Source of the DNA: a bacterium
GTDB taxonomy: Bacteria > Bacillota > Clostridia > Lachnospirales > Lachnospiraceae
DNA length: 39,182 nt
NCBI GenBank assembly: GCA_023666335.1
Contig: JAMPCE010000020.1
Location: forward strand, 1 to 39,182
Direction of reading: 5' to 3'
A program made the translations under genes and the position numbers. Shown here piece after piece: positions 33,619 through 39,182 of the stretch; position 1 is the stretch's first letter, and the number at the start of each line of letters is the position of its first letter. The notes beneath the pieces were generated by a model, which saw only the letters and a list, made by a program, of their open reading frames with translations, was not told the DNA's origin and searched no databases.

Positions 33619-33903
33619 ATGGAAGAGAGCATGGCAGGGCTGCTTGCAACATCGAAAGCGGGGCATGATAAGGATTCCGTGTACGTCATCCTCAGAGAGG
33701 AAGGCGAGTACGCCTACATTGCTGACGGGGAGGGCAGGACAGTACAAAAGCCCAAGCGGAAGAACAAAAAGCACCTGCAACTCATTAAGAAAAAGAGACT
33801 GCCCGAAACAGAGGGCGGTTTTACCGATATAGAGATCAAGAGGTTTATCAAAGCGTATCTGTGTGAGAGAAAGGAAAGAGAGGAAAGAAATGTCAAAGGC
33901 TGA
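33619..33903 (+). CDS. KOW-domain RNA-binding protein (L14e-like)
   Basis: The 94-residue basic protein has a KOW-like N-terminal half ([20 protein letters not shown], with the G-x-D-K-x-x-x-Y/V-V pattern) and a Lys-rich C-terminus. Similar small genes lie between map and infA in many Clostridia, where they are called KOW-domain or L14e-like proteins. An RNA or ribosome role is likely but not proven. GAGGG lies four bases before the ATG. Its end overlaps infA by 14 bases. Confidence 0.88.
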   Translation: MEESMAGLLATSKAGHDKDSVYVILREEGEYAYIADGEGRTVQKPKRKNKKHLQLIKKKRLPETEGGFTDIEIKRFIKAYLCERKEREERNVKG

Positions 33904-34108
33904 TGTGATCGAAATCGAAGGGACTGTCATTGAGAAGCTGCCGAACACGATGTTCCAGGTGGAGTTAGAGAACGGGCATGTGGTGCTTGCGCATATCAGC
34001 GGCAAGCTGCGCCAGAATTTTATCCGGATCCTCCCCGGCGACAAGGTGACGCTGGAGCTGTCGCCCTACGATCTGTCAAAGGGCAGAATCATCTGGCGGG
34101 ACAAATGA
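33890..34108 (+). CDS. infA: Translation initiation factor IF-1
   Basis: The 72-residue protein is complete IF-1 ([36 protein letters not shown]), an OB-fold factor that binds the 30S A site. I start it at ATG 33890, eight bases after AGGAAAG. The frame is also open upstream to 33863 but without homology. The stop overlaps a hairpin, GATTGAGC-AA-GCTCGATC (34107-34124). Confidence 0.96.
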   Translation: MSKADVIEIEGTVIEKLPNTMFQVELENGHVVLAHISGKLRQNFIRILPGDKVTLELSPYDLSKGRIIWRDK

Positions 34109-34145
34109 TTGAGCAAGCTCGATCAGAAAAAGTTAAGTTTATGTC

Positions 34146-34174
34146 TTGCCAATGGCAGGATTTGGTGTTATAAT
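34146..34174 (+). promoter_or_regulatory. Internal promoter before rpmJ
   Basis: TTGCCA (34146-34151), 17 bases, TATAAT (34169-34174) is the best sigma-A promoter in the ribosomal region. It would give the rpmJ-rpsM-rpsK-rpsD-rpoA-rplQ block its own transcript. Confidence 0.8.
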
Positions 34175-34207
34175 GTAAAACGGTCTTTTTTGAAAGGAGG
34201 GTTTGAG

Positions 34208-34321
34208 ATGAAGGTCAGATCATCAGTAAAACCGATTTGCGAGAAGTGCAAGATCATCAAGCGAAAGGGAAAGATCAGAGTTATTTGTGAAAATCCGAAA
34301 CATAAGCAGGTACAAGGCTGA
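34208..34321 (+). CDS. rpmJ: 50S ribosomal protein L36, zinc-binding form
   Basis: This very short gene encodes 37 residues, [20 protein letters not shown] and onward, with the zinc ligands C-x2-C, then C and H (CENPKH). AAAGGAGG lies just upstream. A longer in-frame reading from 34109 crosses the promoter and is not real. Confidence 0.96.
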   Translation: MKVRSSVKPICEKCKIIKRKGKIRVICENPKHKQVQG

Positions 34322-34446
34322 TAGATAGAGAGCCCACTTTTTGATACCAAATATGTTTGGAAAGATCGGATACCTGATCCGGTTGGGCAAAAGGACTTGC
34401 CCCAATCAATTAGTGCTAAATGCAGAGGAAATGGAGGAAATGGTAA

Positions 34447-34815
34447 ATGGCTCGTATTGCAGGTGTTGACTTACCCAGAGAGAAGCGTGTAGAGATCGGC
34501 TTGACCTATATCTACGGGATCGGCAGATCCAGCTCGAATAAGATTCTGGCGGCGGCAAACGTAAATCCTGACACTCGTGTCAGAGAACTGACGGACGACG
34601 AAGTGAAGAGACTGGCTGAGGTCATCGAGAAAGACTACATGGTGGAAGGCGACTTGAGAAGAGAAGTTGCGCTGAACATCAAGCGTCTTCAGGAGATCGG
34701 CTGCTACAGAGGCATCCGTCACAGAAAGGGTCTTCCTGTCCGCGGTCAGAAGACAAAGACGAACGCCAGGACGAGAAAAGGTCCGAAGAGAACCGTTGCA
34801 AACAAGAAGAAGTAA
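34447..34815 (+). CDS. rpsM: 30S ribosomal protein S13
   Basis: The 122-residue protein is complete S13 ([40 protein letters not shown]). It contacts the P-site tRNA and forms bridges to the 50S subunit. GGAGG lies upstream. It follows rpmJ by 125 bases, which hold only a weak GGAT/ATCC hairpin. Confidence 0.97.
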   Translation: MARIAGVDLPREKRVEIGLTYIYGIGRSSSNKILAAANVNPDTRVRELTDDEVKRLAEVIEKDYMVEGDLRREVALNIKRLQEIGCYRGIRHRKGLPVRGQKTKTNARTRKGPKRTVANKKK

Positions 34816-34861
34816 TCGGATAACAGGAAACTTAGAATTGGAGAAAGTAGGTTAGTTTATT

Positions 34862-35257
34862 ATGGCAAAGAAAGTTACCAAGAAAGTGACAAAGAAGCGT
34901 GTCAAGAAAAACGTTGAACATGGACAGGCGCATATTCAGTCCTCCTTTAACAATACCATCGTGACCCTGACGGACAACGAAGGTAACGCGTTAAGCTGGG
35001 CGAGTGCGGGCGGTCTTGGCTTTAGAGGTTCAAGGAAATCTACTCCCTACGCTGCACAGATGGCAGCAGAGATAGCGACAAAAGCTGCGCTCATCCACGG
35101 CTTAAAGACTGTGGACGTTATGGTAAAAGGTCCCGGCTCGGGTCGTGAGGCGGCAATCCGCGCTTTGCAGGCATGCGGTCTGGAAGTGACCAGCATCCGC
35201 GACGTGACGCCCGTTCCCCACAACGGATGCCGGCCGCCTAAGAGAAGAAGAGTCTAA
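34862..35257 (+). CDS. rpsK: 30S ribosomal protein S11
   Basis: The 131-residue protein is complete S11 ([36 protein letters not shown] at the end) on the 30S platform. GGAGAAAG lies upstream at long spacing, so translation may be moderate. Confidence 0.97.
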   Translation: MAKKVTKKVTKKRVKKNVEHGQAHIQSSFNNTIVTLTDNEGNALSWASAGGLGFRGSRKSTPYAAQMAAEIATKAALIHGLKTVDVMVKGPGSGREAAIRALQACGLEVTSIRDVTPVPHNGCRPPKRRRV

Positions 35258-35259
35258 TT

Positions 35260-35318
35260 GACTTAAATTTTGCTACGCAAAATTAAAGTCTGGAGAATCG
35301 TAAAAAGCACGATTCTCC
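35260..35318 (+). repeat. Two intercistronic hairpins, rpsK-rpsD
   Basis: GACTTAAATTTTGC (35260-35273) pairs, with one mismatch, with GCAAAATTAAAGTC (35277-35290). Then GGAGAATCGT (35292-35301) pairs perfectly with ACGATTCTCC (35309-35318). The arrangement, a locus-specific stem followed by a GAGAAT stem, repeats that of rpsZ-rpsH. Confidence 0.75.
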
Positions 35319-35388
35319 GCATGAAATGGTTTAATCTTTGGAAGAAGGTACTTTCGTACTGTAAACAAAAACAGAAAGGAGCCACATC

Positions 35389-35982
35389 ATGGCAGTAAAC
35401 AGAGTTCCGGTGTTAAAGAGATGCAGATCTTTAGATCTCGATCCCACGTTTTTGGGATATGATAAGAAATCCAACAGAACTTCCCCGAGAGCGGGCAAGA
35501 AAGTCAGCGAGTACGGCTTACAGCTTCGGGAAAAACAGAAAGCGAAATTCATCTACGGCGTTCTGGAGAAGCCTTTCAGAAATTATTATGAAAAGGCGGA
35601 CAGAATGAAAGGTCAGACGGGTGAGAACCTGATGACGATGCTGGAGAGCAGACTTGACAGCGTAGTGTTCCGGATGGGTCTTGCGCGTACCAGGCGTGAG
35701 GCGAGACAGGTCGTAGGCCACAAGCATTTTCTGGTAAACGGCAAGCCTGTGCAGATTCCGTCTTATCTGGTGAAAGCGGGAGACGTGATCGAAGTGAGAG
35801 AAAAGGCGAGATCCCTGCAGCGCTATAAGGATATCCTTGAGGTGACAGGCGGCAGGCTCGTTCCCGAGTGGATTGACATGGATCAGGAGGCAATGCGGGG
35901 AACCGTGAAGTATCTTCCCACAAGGGAGATGATCGATGTGCCTGTGAATGAGATGCTTATCGTCGAGTTGTACTCCAAGTAG
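35389..35982 (+). CDS. rpsD: 30S ribosomal protein S4
   Basis: The 197-residue protein is S4 ([19 protein letters not shown]; the S4 RNA-binding domain [20 protein letters not shown]). It starts 30S assembly and in several bacteria represses its own operon. The N-terminus lacks the four-cysteine zinc motif of other forms (a C- type). It lies between rpsK and rpoA, as in Clostridia and unlike Bacillus. AAAGGAG precedes the start. Confidence 0.97.
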   Translation: MAVNRVPVLKRCRSLDLDPTFLGYDKKSNRTSPRAGKKVSEYGLQLREKQKAKFIYGVLEKPFRNYYEKADRMKGQTGENLMTMLESRLDSVVFRMGLARTRREARQVVGHKHFLVNGKPVQIPSYLVKAGDVIEVREKARSLQRYKDILEVTGGRLVPEWIDMDQEAMRGTVKYLPTREMIDVPVNEMLIVELYSK

Positions 35983-36000
35983 GAATAAGGAGGTGTCCGG

Positions 36001-36960
36001 GTGTTTGAATTTGAAAGGCCGAATATTGAAGTAGTTGAGATCTCCGAAGATAAAAAGTATGGCAGATTTGTGGTGGAACCGTTAGAGAGAGGTTACGGCA
36101 TTACCCTCGGCAATTCACTCAGGAGGATCATGTTGTCTTCCCTGCCCGGTGTGGCGGTGAGCCAGGTCAAGATCGAGGGCGTTCTCCACGAGTTCAGTTC
36201 CGTTCCCGGTATCAAGGAGGACGTGACTGAGATCATTATGAACGTCAAGAGCCTTGCGATCAAGAACAACAGCGATTCCAATGAAGTGAAGACCGCCTAC
36301 ATCGAGTATGAGGGCGAGGGCGTCGTACGGGCTTCCGACATTCAGGTGGATCAGGACATTGAGATCCTGAATCCCGATCTGGTGATCGCGACCCTCAGCG
36401 GCAAGGACACAAAGCTTTACATGGAACTGACCATCACGAGGGGCAGGGGCTATGTGGGCGCTGATAAGAATAAGACGGAGGATCTTCCCATCGGCGTGAT
36501 CGCGGTGGATTCCATTTACACGCCGGTAGAGAGGGTCAATGTGACCGTGGAGAATACCCGTGTGGGTCAGATCACGGATTTTGATAAGCTGACGCTCGAT
36601 GTGTATACGAACGGTACGCTGGTGCCCGATGAGGCGGTCAGCCTTGCGGCAAAGGTGCTCAGCGAGCATTTGAGCCTCTTCATTGATCTGTCCGAGAACG
36701 CGAAGACCGCAGAGGTCATGGTGGAGAAAGAGGACGACGAGAAAGAGAAAGTGCTTGAGATGAGCATCGACGAACTGGAGCTTTCCGTTCGTTCCTACAA
36801 CTGCTTAAAGCGTGCAGGCATCAATACCGTGGAGGAACTGACAAACAAGACTTCCGAAGACATGATGAAAGTCAGAAATCTGGGCAGAAAGTCTCTGGAG
36901 GAAGTGCTTGCAAAGTTAAAAGAATTAGGATTACAGCTGAATCCCAGCGATGAGGCGTAA
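36001..36960 (+). CDS. rpoA: RNA polymerase alpha subunit
   Basis: The 319-residue protein has both domains: the N-terminal assembly domain ([20 protein letters not shown]) and the C-terminal DNA- and activator-binding domain with helix-hairpin-helix ([35 protein letters not shown]). The start is GTG at 36001, preceded by AAGGAGG. Length is normal. Confidence 0.97.
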   Translation: MFEFERPNIEVVEISEDKKYGRFVVEPLERGYGITLGNSLRRIMLSSLPGVAVSQVKIEGVLHEFSSVPGIKEDVTEIIMNVKSLAIKNNSDSNEVKTAYIEYEGEGVVRASDIQVDQDIEILNPDLVIATLSGKDTKLYMELTITRGRGYVGADKNKTEDLPIGVIAVDSIYTPVERVNVTVENTRVGQITDFDKLTLDVYTNGTLVPDEAVSLAAKVLSEHLSLFIDLSENAKTAEVMVEKEDDEKEKVLEMSIDELELSVRSYNCLKRAGINTVEELTNKTSEDMMKVRNLGRKSLEEVLAKLKELGLQLNPSDEA

Positions 36961-37001
36961 TATAGAGGTAAGCCCGAAGTGCACTCAGAAAGGAGCCGAT
37001 C

Positions 37002-37607
37002 ATGGCAAAATACAGAAAGCTGGGTAGAAGGTCCGATCAGAGAAAAGCGCTGATCAGAAGCCAGGTAACTGCCCTTTTATACAATGGAAAGATCGTGACC
37101 ACGGAAGCGAGAGCGAAGGAAGTCCGCAAGTTTGTGGAACCCCTGATCACGCTGGCTGTGAAGGAGAAAGATAATTACGAGACCGTCAAAGTGACCGCGA
37201 AGGTTCCCCGCAAGGACAAGGACGGCAAGAGAGTGAAGCAGATCGTGGATAAAGACACGAAGAAAGTGCTCTCTGAGACGCACCGCGACAAGGACGGCAA
37301 GATCCTGCGCATCGAGAACGGCGTGACCGTGACCGTGTATGACGAAGTGGAGAAAGAGATCAAAAAGGATCTGCCCTCCAGACTTCATGCGAGAAGCCAG
37401 ATGATGAAAGTCCTCTATCCCGTAAAGGAAGTGCCGGATGCACCCGCAGGCAGAAAGAAGAATACCAAAGAGGTCAATCTCGTGGATAAGCTGTTCGACG
37501 AGTACGGTCCCAAGTATGCGAACCGCAACGGCGGCTATACCAGGATCATCAAGATCGGTCCCCGTAAGGGCGATGCAGCGATGGAAGTCGTTCTGGAATT
37601 GGTTTGA
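37002..37607 (+). CDS. rplQ: 50S ribosomal protein L17 with a large insertion
   Basis: L17 is usually about 115-130 residues; this one is 201. The N-terminal part ([40 protein letters not shown]) and the C-terminal part ([20 protein letters not shown]) are normal. Between them, roughly residues 60-150, lies a charged insertion rich in Lys, Asp and Val ([20 protein letters not shown] and onward) that includes two KDGK repeats. AAAGGAG precedes the start. It is the last gene of the operon. Confidence 0.95.
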   Translation: MAKYRKLGRRSDQRKALIRSQVTALLYNGKIVTTEARAKEVRKFVEPLITLAVKEKDNYETVKVTAKVPRKDKDGKRVKQIVDKDTKKVLSETHRDKDGKILRIENGVTVTVYDEVEKEIKKDLPSRLHARSQMMKVLYPVKEVPDAPAGRKKNTKEVNLVDKLFDEYGPKYANRNGGYTRIIKIGPRKGDAAMEVVLELV

Positions 37608-37636
37608 TCAGCATCATGAATTGTTACAACAAAGGG

Positions 37637-37668
37637 AAAAGCTGAGTGTATAGGCACTCAGCTTTTTT
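37637..37668 (+). terminator. Terminator of the ribosomal superoperon
   Basis: AAAAGCTGAGTG and CACTCAGCTTTT form a perfect 12-bp stem around TATAGG, and the right arm continues into six T. It lies 30 bases after rplQ. Confidence 0.93.
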
Positions 37669-37687
37669 GGTATGCTAAAATAAAAAT

Positions 37688-37722
37688 AAGACACAACATT
37701 CTGTAATAAAATGTTGTGTCTT
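37688..37722 (-). terminator. Terminator for the minus-strand recombinase gene
   Basis: A perfect 13-bp stem AAGACACAACATT/AATGTTGTGTCTT has a 9-base loop. On the minus strand it is followed by ATTTTTATTTT, so it should stop transcription coming from the recombinase gene that ends at 37842. Confidence 0.8.
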
Positions 37723-37841
37723 ACTGTGTTCATATTATATATCGGAGCGTGCGGCGAATACTTAACCCCATTTCATAAAATTCTTTGAAAAAATCTCATT
37801 ACTAAAAAATTTGCAAATGCAAAGAAAATAGGAATGAACCA

Positions 37842-38420
37842 TCATAGGTCGATCTGTAAATACACCTGATCCCGTTCGTCCTGTGTGATGCCGAGATAGC
37901 GTTTTGTGATCTGATAGGAAGAATGGTTGTAGAGATCCATCAGCATGGCGGGCGGCGTGCCCTGTTTCCATGCGTGGTAGCCGAAAGTCTTGCGCAGGGA
38001 GTGGCAGCTGATGTGTTCGGACAGTCCGCATTGTTCGGCGGCATTGCGGATCAGGCGGTATGTCTGATAGCGGGAGAGCGGCTGCGTTTTATAGCGCGTG
38101 CTGGGGAAAAGCCAGGAATGCGGCTGTGCCGTTTTGCATTGACTATAGTAGTCAAAGAGCGCCTGCCGCAACGAGGCGTTTATGGGGACGATATGAGATT
38201 TTCCGGTTTTCTGCTCAGTCATGCGGATATGGGTGCGGAGGTCGCCGTCTTCCGTGCAGACGTCCTGCCAGCGGAGGCTCAACAGGTCGCTGATGCGGAA
38301 AGCCGTGTTGAGTCCCATGACGATCAGAGTGTAGTTGCGGGGGTTGGGACGGACGTCTTTGTAATAATTCTTGAAACGGGATAAAGCCTCTTTGTTCTTG
38401 ATCGGTTCTGTTGTGCTCAT
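37842..38420 (-). CDS. Minimal tyrosine recombinase (integrase family)
   Basis: The 192-residue protein is little more than the catalytic domain of a tyrosine recombinase. The conserved residues appear in order: Arg in NTAFRISDLLSLRW, Lys in KTGKSHIVPI, H-x-x-R in HSLRKTFGYHA, a later His in LYNHSS and the Tyr in TKRYLGI. The usual N-terminal core-binding (SAM-like) domain is reduced to about 25 residues. The start at ATG 38420 has AAGGAGGAG upstream; a longer in-frame ATG at 38480 lies before it. It sits between the ribosomal operon and csrA-flagellin. Local inversion or phase variation is possible but no paired sites were found. Confidence 0.88.
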   Translation of the reverse strand: MSTTEPIKNKEALSRFKNYYKDVRPNPRNYTLIVMGLNTAFRISDLLSLRWQDVCTEDGDLRTHIRMTEQKTGKSHIVPINASLRQALFDYYSQCKTAQPHSWLFPSTRYKTQPLSRYQTYRLIRNAAEQCGLSEHISCHSLRKTFGYHAWKQGTPPAMLMDLYNHSSYQITKRYLGITQDERDQVYLQIDL

Positions 38421-38612
38421 AAAATCTCCTCCTTGCTGTCTGAATGGTTTGCGATACAGTTCAGCACACGCCATGCGCAAAATCGCGCTTACAGCGCTCT
38501 CCGCTGCTTTGCAGCTACTTTTGCTTATAAACGGGCGTTCCCTCAGAACATCATGTGTTCGTCAAATTTGTGCGAGCACAATTTACCGTACACATTCGTT
38601 CTGGCTGAACTG

Positions 38613-38645
38613 TTATGCAACATTGTATTACAAAAAGTTGCATAA
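38613..38645. repeat. Inverted repeat between the recombinase and csrA
   Basis: TTATGCAAC (38613-38621) and GTTGCATAA (38637-38645) are perfect complements 15 bases apart, upstream of csrA. It could be an operator, a leader hairpin or a recombinase site. The rest of 38421-38696 shows small GC-rich hairpins and nothing else. Confidence 0.45.
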
Positions 38646-38696
38646 GGGAAATCGCAAGGCGGCGCCCTCGAAAGAGGAGAAGGCAGGGAGGCTCAT

Positions 38697-38969
38697 ATGT
38701 TAAGAATGACGGTCAACACAGAAGAATATATCCAGATCGGAGACGATATCCGCATCGTATTTTTGGGCGGCAGCAGAAACCACACGAAGGTGATGCTGGA
38801 TGTCCCGAAAGAAATCAATATCGTGCGGAGCAGGGCGCTTGAGAATCACGCCGAGACGGAAGAAGAGCGGGAGAAGATCGCAAAGTATCACGCGGCGCCG
38901 GAACTGGATGAGAAGTATCGGAAAAAGAAGATCGTCATGAGTGACGGGGCGCGGAAAGCGTCTCAGTAA
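38697..38969 (+). CDS. csrA: CsrA-family RNA-binding regulator, divergent
   Basis: The 90-residue protein aligns with CsrA: EEYIQIGDDIRIVFLGGSRN matches the GE-x-I-x-IGDDI-x-I-x-VLG strand pair, and KVMLDVPKEINIVRSRALE matches VRLGI-x-AP-x-x-I-x-V-x-R-x-E, including the arginine used for RNA binding. It departs from the norm in lacking the usual MLVLTRK start (here MLRMTVNT) and carrying an extra ~30-residue charged tail (PELDEKYRKKKIVM). In Bacillus and Clostridia CsrA blocks flagellin translation and is itself held by FliW. It sits just before a flagellin gene whose leader has a CsrA-type hairpin. GGGAGG lies five bases before ATG 38697. Confidence 0.85.
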   Translation: MLRMTVNTEEYIQIGDDIRIVFLGGSRNHTKVMLDVPKEINIVRSRALENHAETEEEREKIAKYHAAPELDEKYRKKKIVMSDGARKASQ

Positions 38970-38989
38970 AGCGGTAATAGCCCGGGGCT

Positions 38990-39062
38990 AACCTAGGGGT
39001 CTCGGGATTACACGAGGTAAATCCCTGTGAGATTAACCTCACGAGTTCCGCTTCGCGGACTC
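38990..39062 (+). promoter_or_regulatory. Structured csrA-flagellin spacer
   Basis: The spacer holds short hairpins: GGGATT/AATCCC (~39004-39027), GTGAG/CTCAC (~39027-39042) and GAGTTCCGC/GCGGACTC (~39042-39062). No clear sigma-28 promoter is visible, so flagellin may be read from csrA or use a weak promoter in this GC-rich part. Confidence 0.45.
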
Positions 39063-39082
39063 AGCAACCATAAATCAAAAAA

Positions 39083-39106
39083 CGGCGGTAAACGGATTTA
39101 CCGTCG
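39083..39106 (+). promoter_or_regulatory. Flagellin leader hairpin with ACGGA loop, candidate CsrA site
   Basis: CGGTAAA (39086-39092) pairs with TTTACCG (39097-39103) around CGGA, extended outward by CGG/(T)CGG pairs, so the loop region reads ACGGAT. It ends about 10 bases before the AAGGAGG ribosome-binding site, which itself holds a GGA. This is the arrangement of the CsrA sites on hag mRNA in Bacillus, and nearly a copy of the hairpin at 17653. Confidence 0.7.
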
Positions 39107-39128
39107 GCAACCACAAGGAGGTAACACT

Positions 39129-39182
39129 ATGATCGTAAAACACAATATCACAGCAATGAACTCTAACAGAATGTTGGGTCTC
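39129..39182 (+). CDS. Flagellin, N-terminal fragment (cut by the window edge)
   Basis: The 18 visible codons read MIVKHNITAMNSNRMLGL, the start of a Lachnospiraceae-type flagellin (compare M-x-V-x-HN-x-x-A-x-N-(A/S)-NR-x-L). These residues fold into the D0 region of the filament core. AAGGAGG (39115-39121) precedes the ATG. The rest of the gene lies right of the window. Confidence 0.88.
   Translation, partial: MIVKHNITAMNSNRMLGL

Noticed and set aside
34322-34446. Possible regulatory RNA before rpsM
   Set aside because: Only a weak GGAT/ATCC stem is visible, not enough to call an element.
38967-39000. Sigma-28 promoter before flagellin (TAAA at 38967)
   Set aside because: The sequence 15 bases later (GGCTAACC) does not fit GCCGATAT, unlike the clear site at 17599.
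1-39182. CRISPR array, rRNA or tRNA genes
   Set aside because: No regularly spaced repeats, no rRNA stretches and no cloverleaf-like sequence were noticed by eye. A tRNA scan was not possible here.

Overview
The window looks like a chromosomal segment of a motile, low-to-mid-GC Firmicute, most likely a Lachnospiraceae (Clostridia). The evidence is the complete S10-spc-alpha ribosomal operon in clostridial order (adk, map, a KOW-domain gene and infA inside it, rpsD between rpsK and rpoA), a BMP-type nucleoside transporter, a Lachnospiraceae-style flagellin N-terminus at the right edge and a csrA homologue beside it. The genus call is inference.

Region 1 (1-~6,665) is an AT-rich accessory island. 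It holds a broken MmeI-like (type IIL) restriction-modification gene with an in-frame amber codon and a frameshift, a HEPN-like protein, a DUF2971 protein, a DUF3800 protein and an unrecognised partner that overlaps it. The island ends abruptly against the last 18 codons of tuf (EF-Tu) and the presumed tuf terminator. This suggests a mobile element integrated into the 3' end of tuf, with the rest of tuf beyond the left edge.

Region 2 (6,800-20,430) is ordinary chromosome. It holds a two-gene ABC exporter on the minus strand, divergent from a membrane EAL-domain (c-di-GMP phosphodiesterase) protein. Then come a four-gene nucleoside ABC importer, a coiled-coil protein with a strong sigma-28-like promoter, a TraX-family membrane protein, and a convergent RlmI/RlmK-like methyltransferase. 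The intergenic run 20,380-21,115 carries nested palindromes, a good sigma-A promoter and a long structured leader for the ribosomal operon.

Region 3 (21,116-37,668) is the ribosomal protein superoperon, from rpsJ to rplQ, with an internal promoter before rpmJ. Many of its spacers carry one to three strong hairpins, several with the same outer stem (GAGAAT/ATTCTC or close variants). rplQ carries a large internal insertion and ends at a strong terminator.

Region 4 (37,680-39,182) holds a minimal tyrosine recombinase (minus strand), a divergent csrA homologue and the start of a flagellin gene. The flagellin leader and the leader of the coiled-coil gene at 17,700 share a hairpin presenting ACGGA, the form of a CsrA binding site. 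Together with the sigma-28-like promoter this suggests a CsrA-controlled motility regulon that includes the 17,700 gene.
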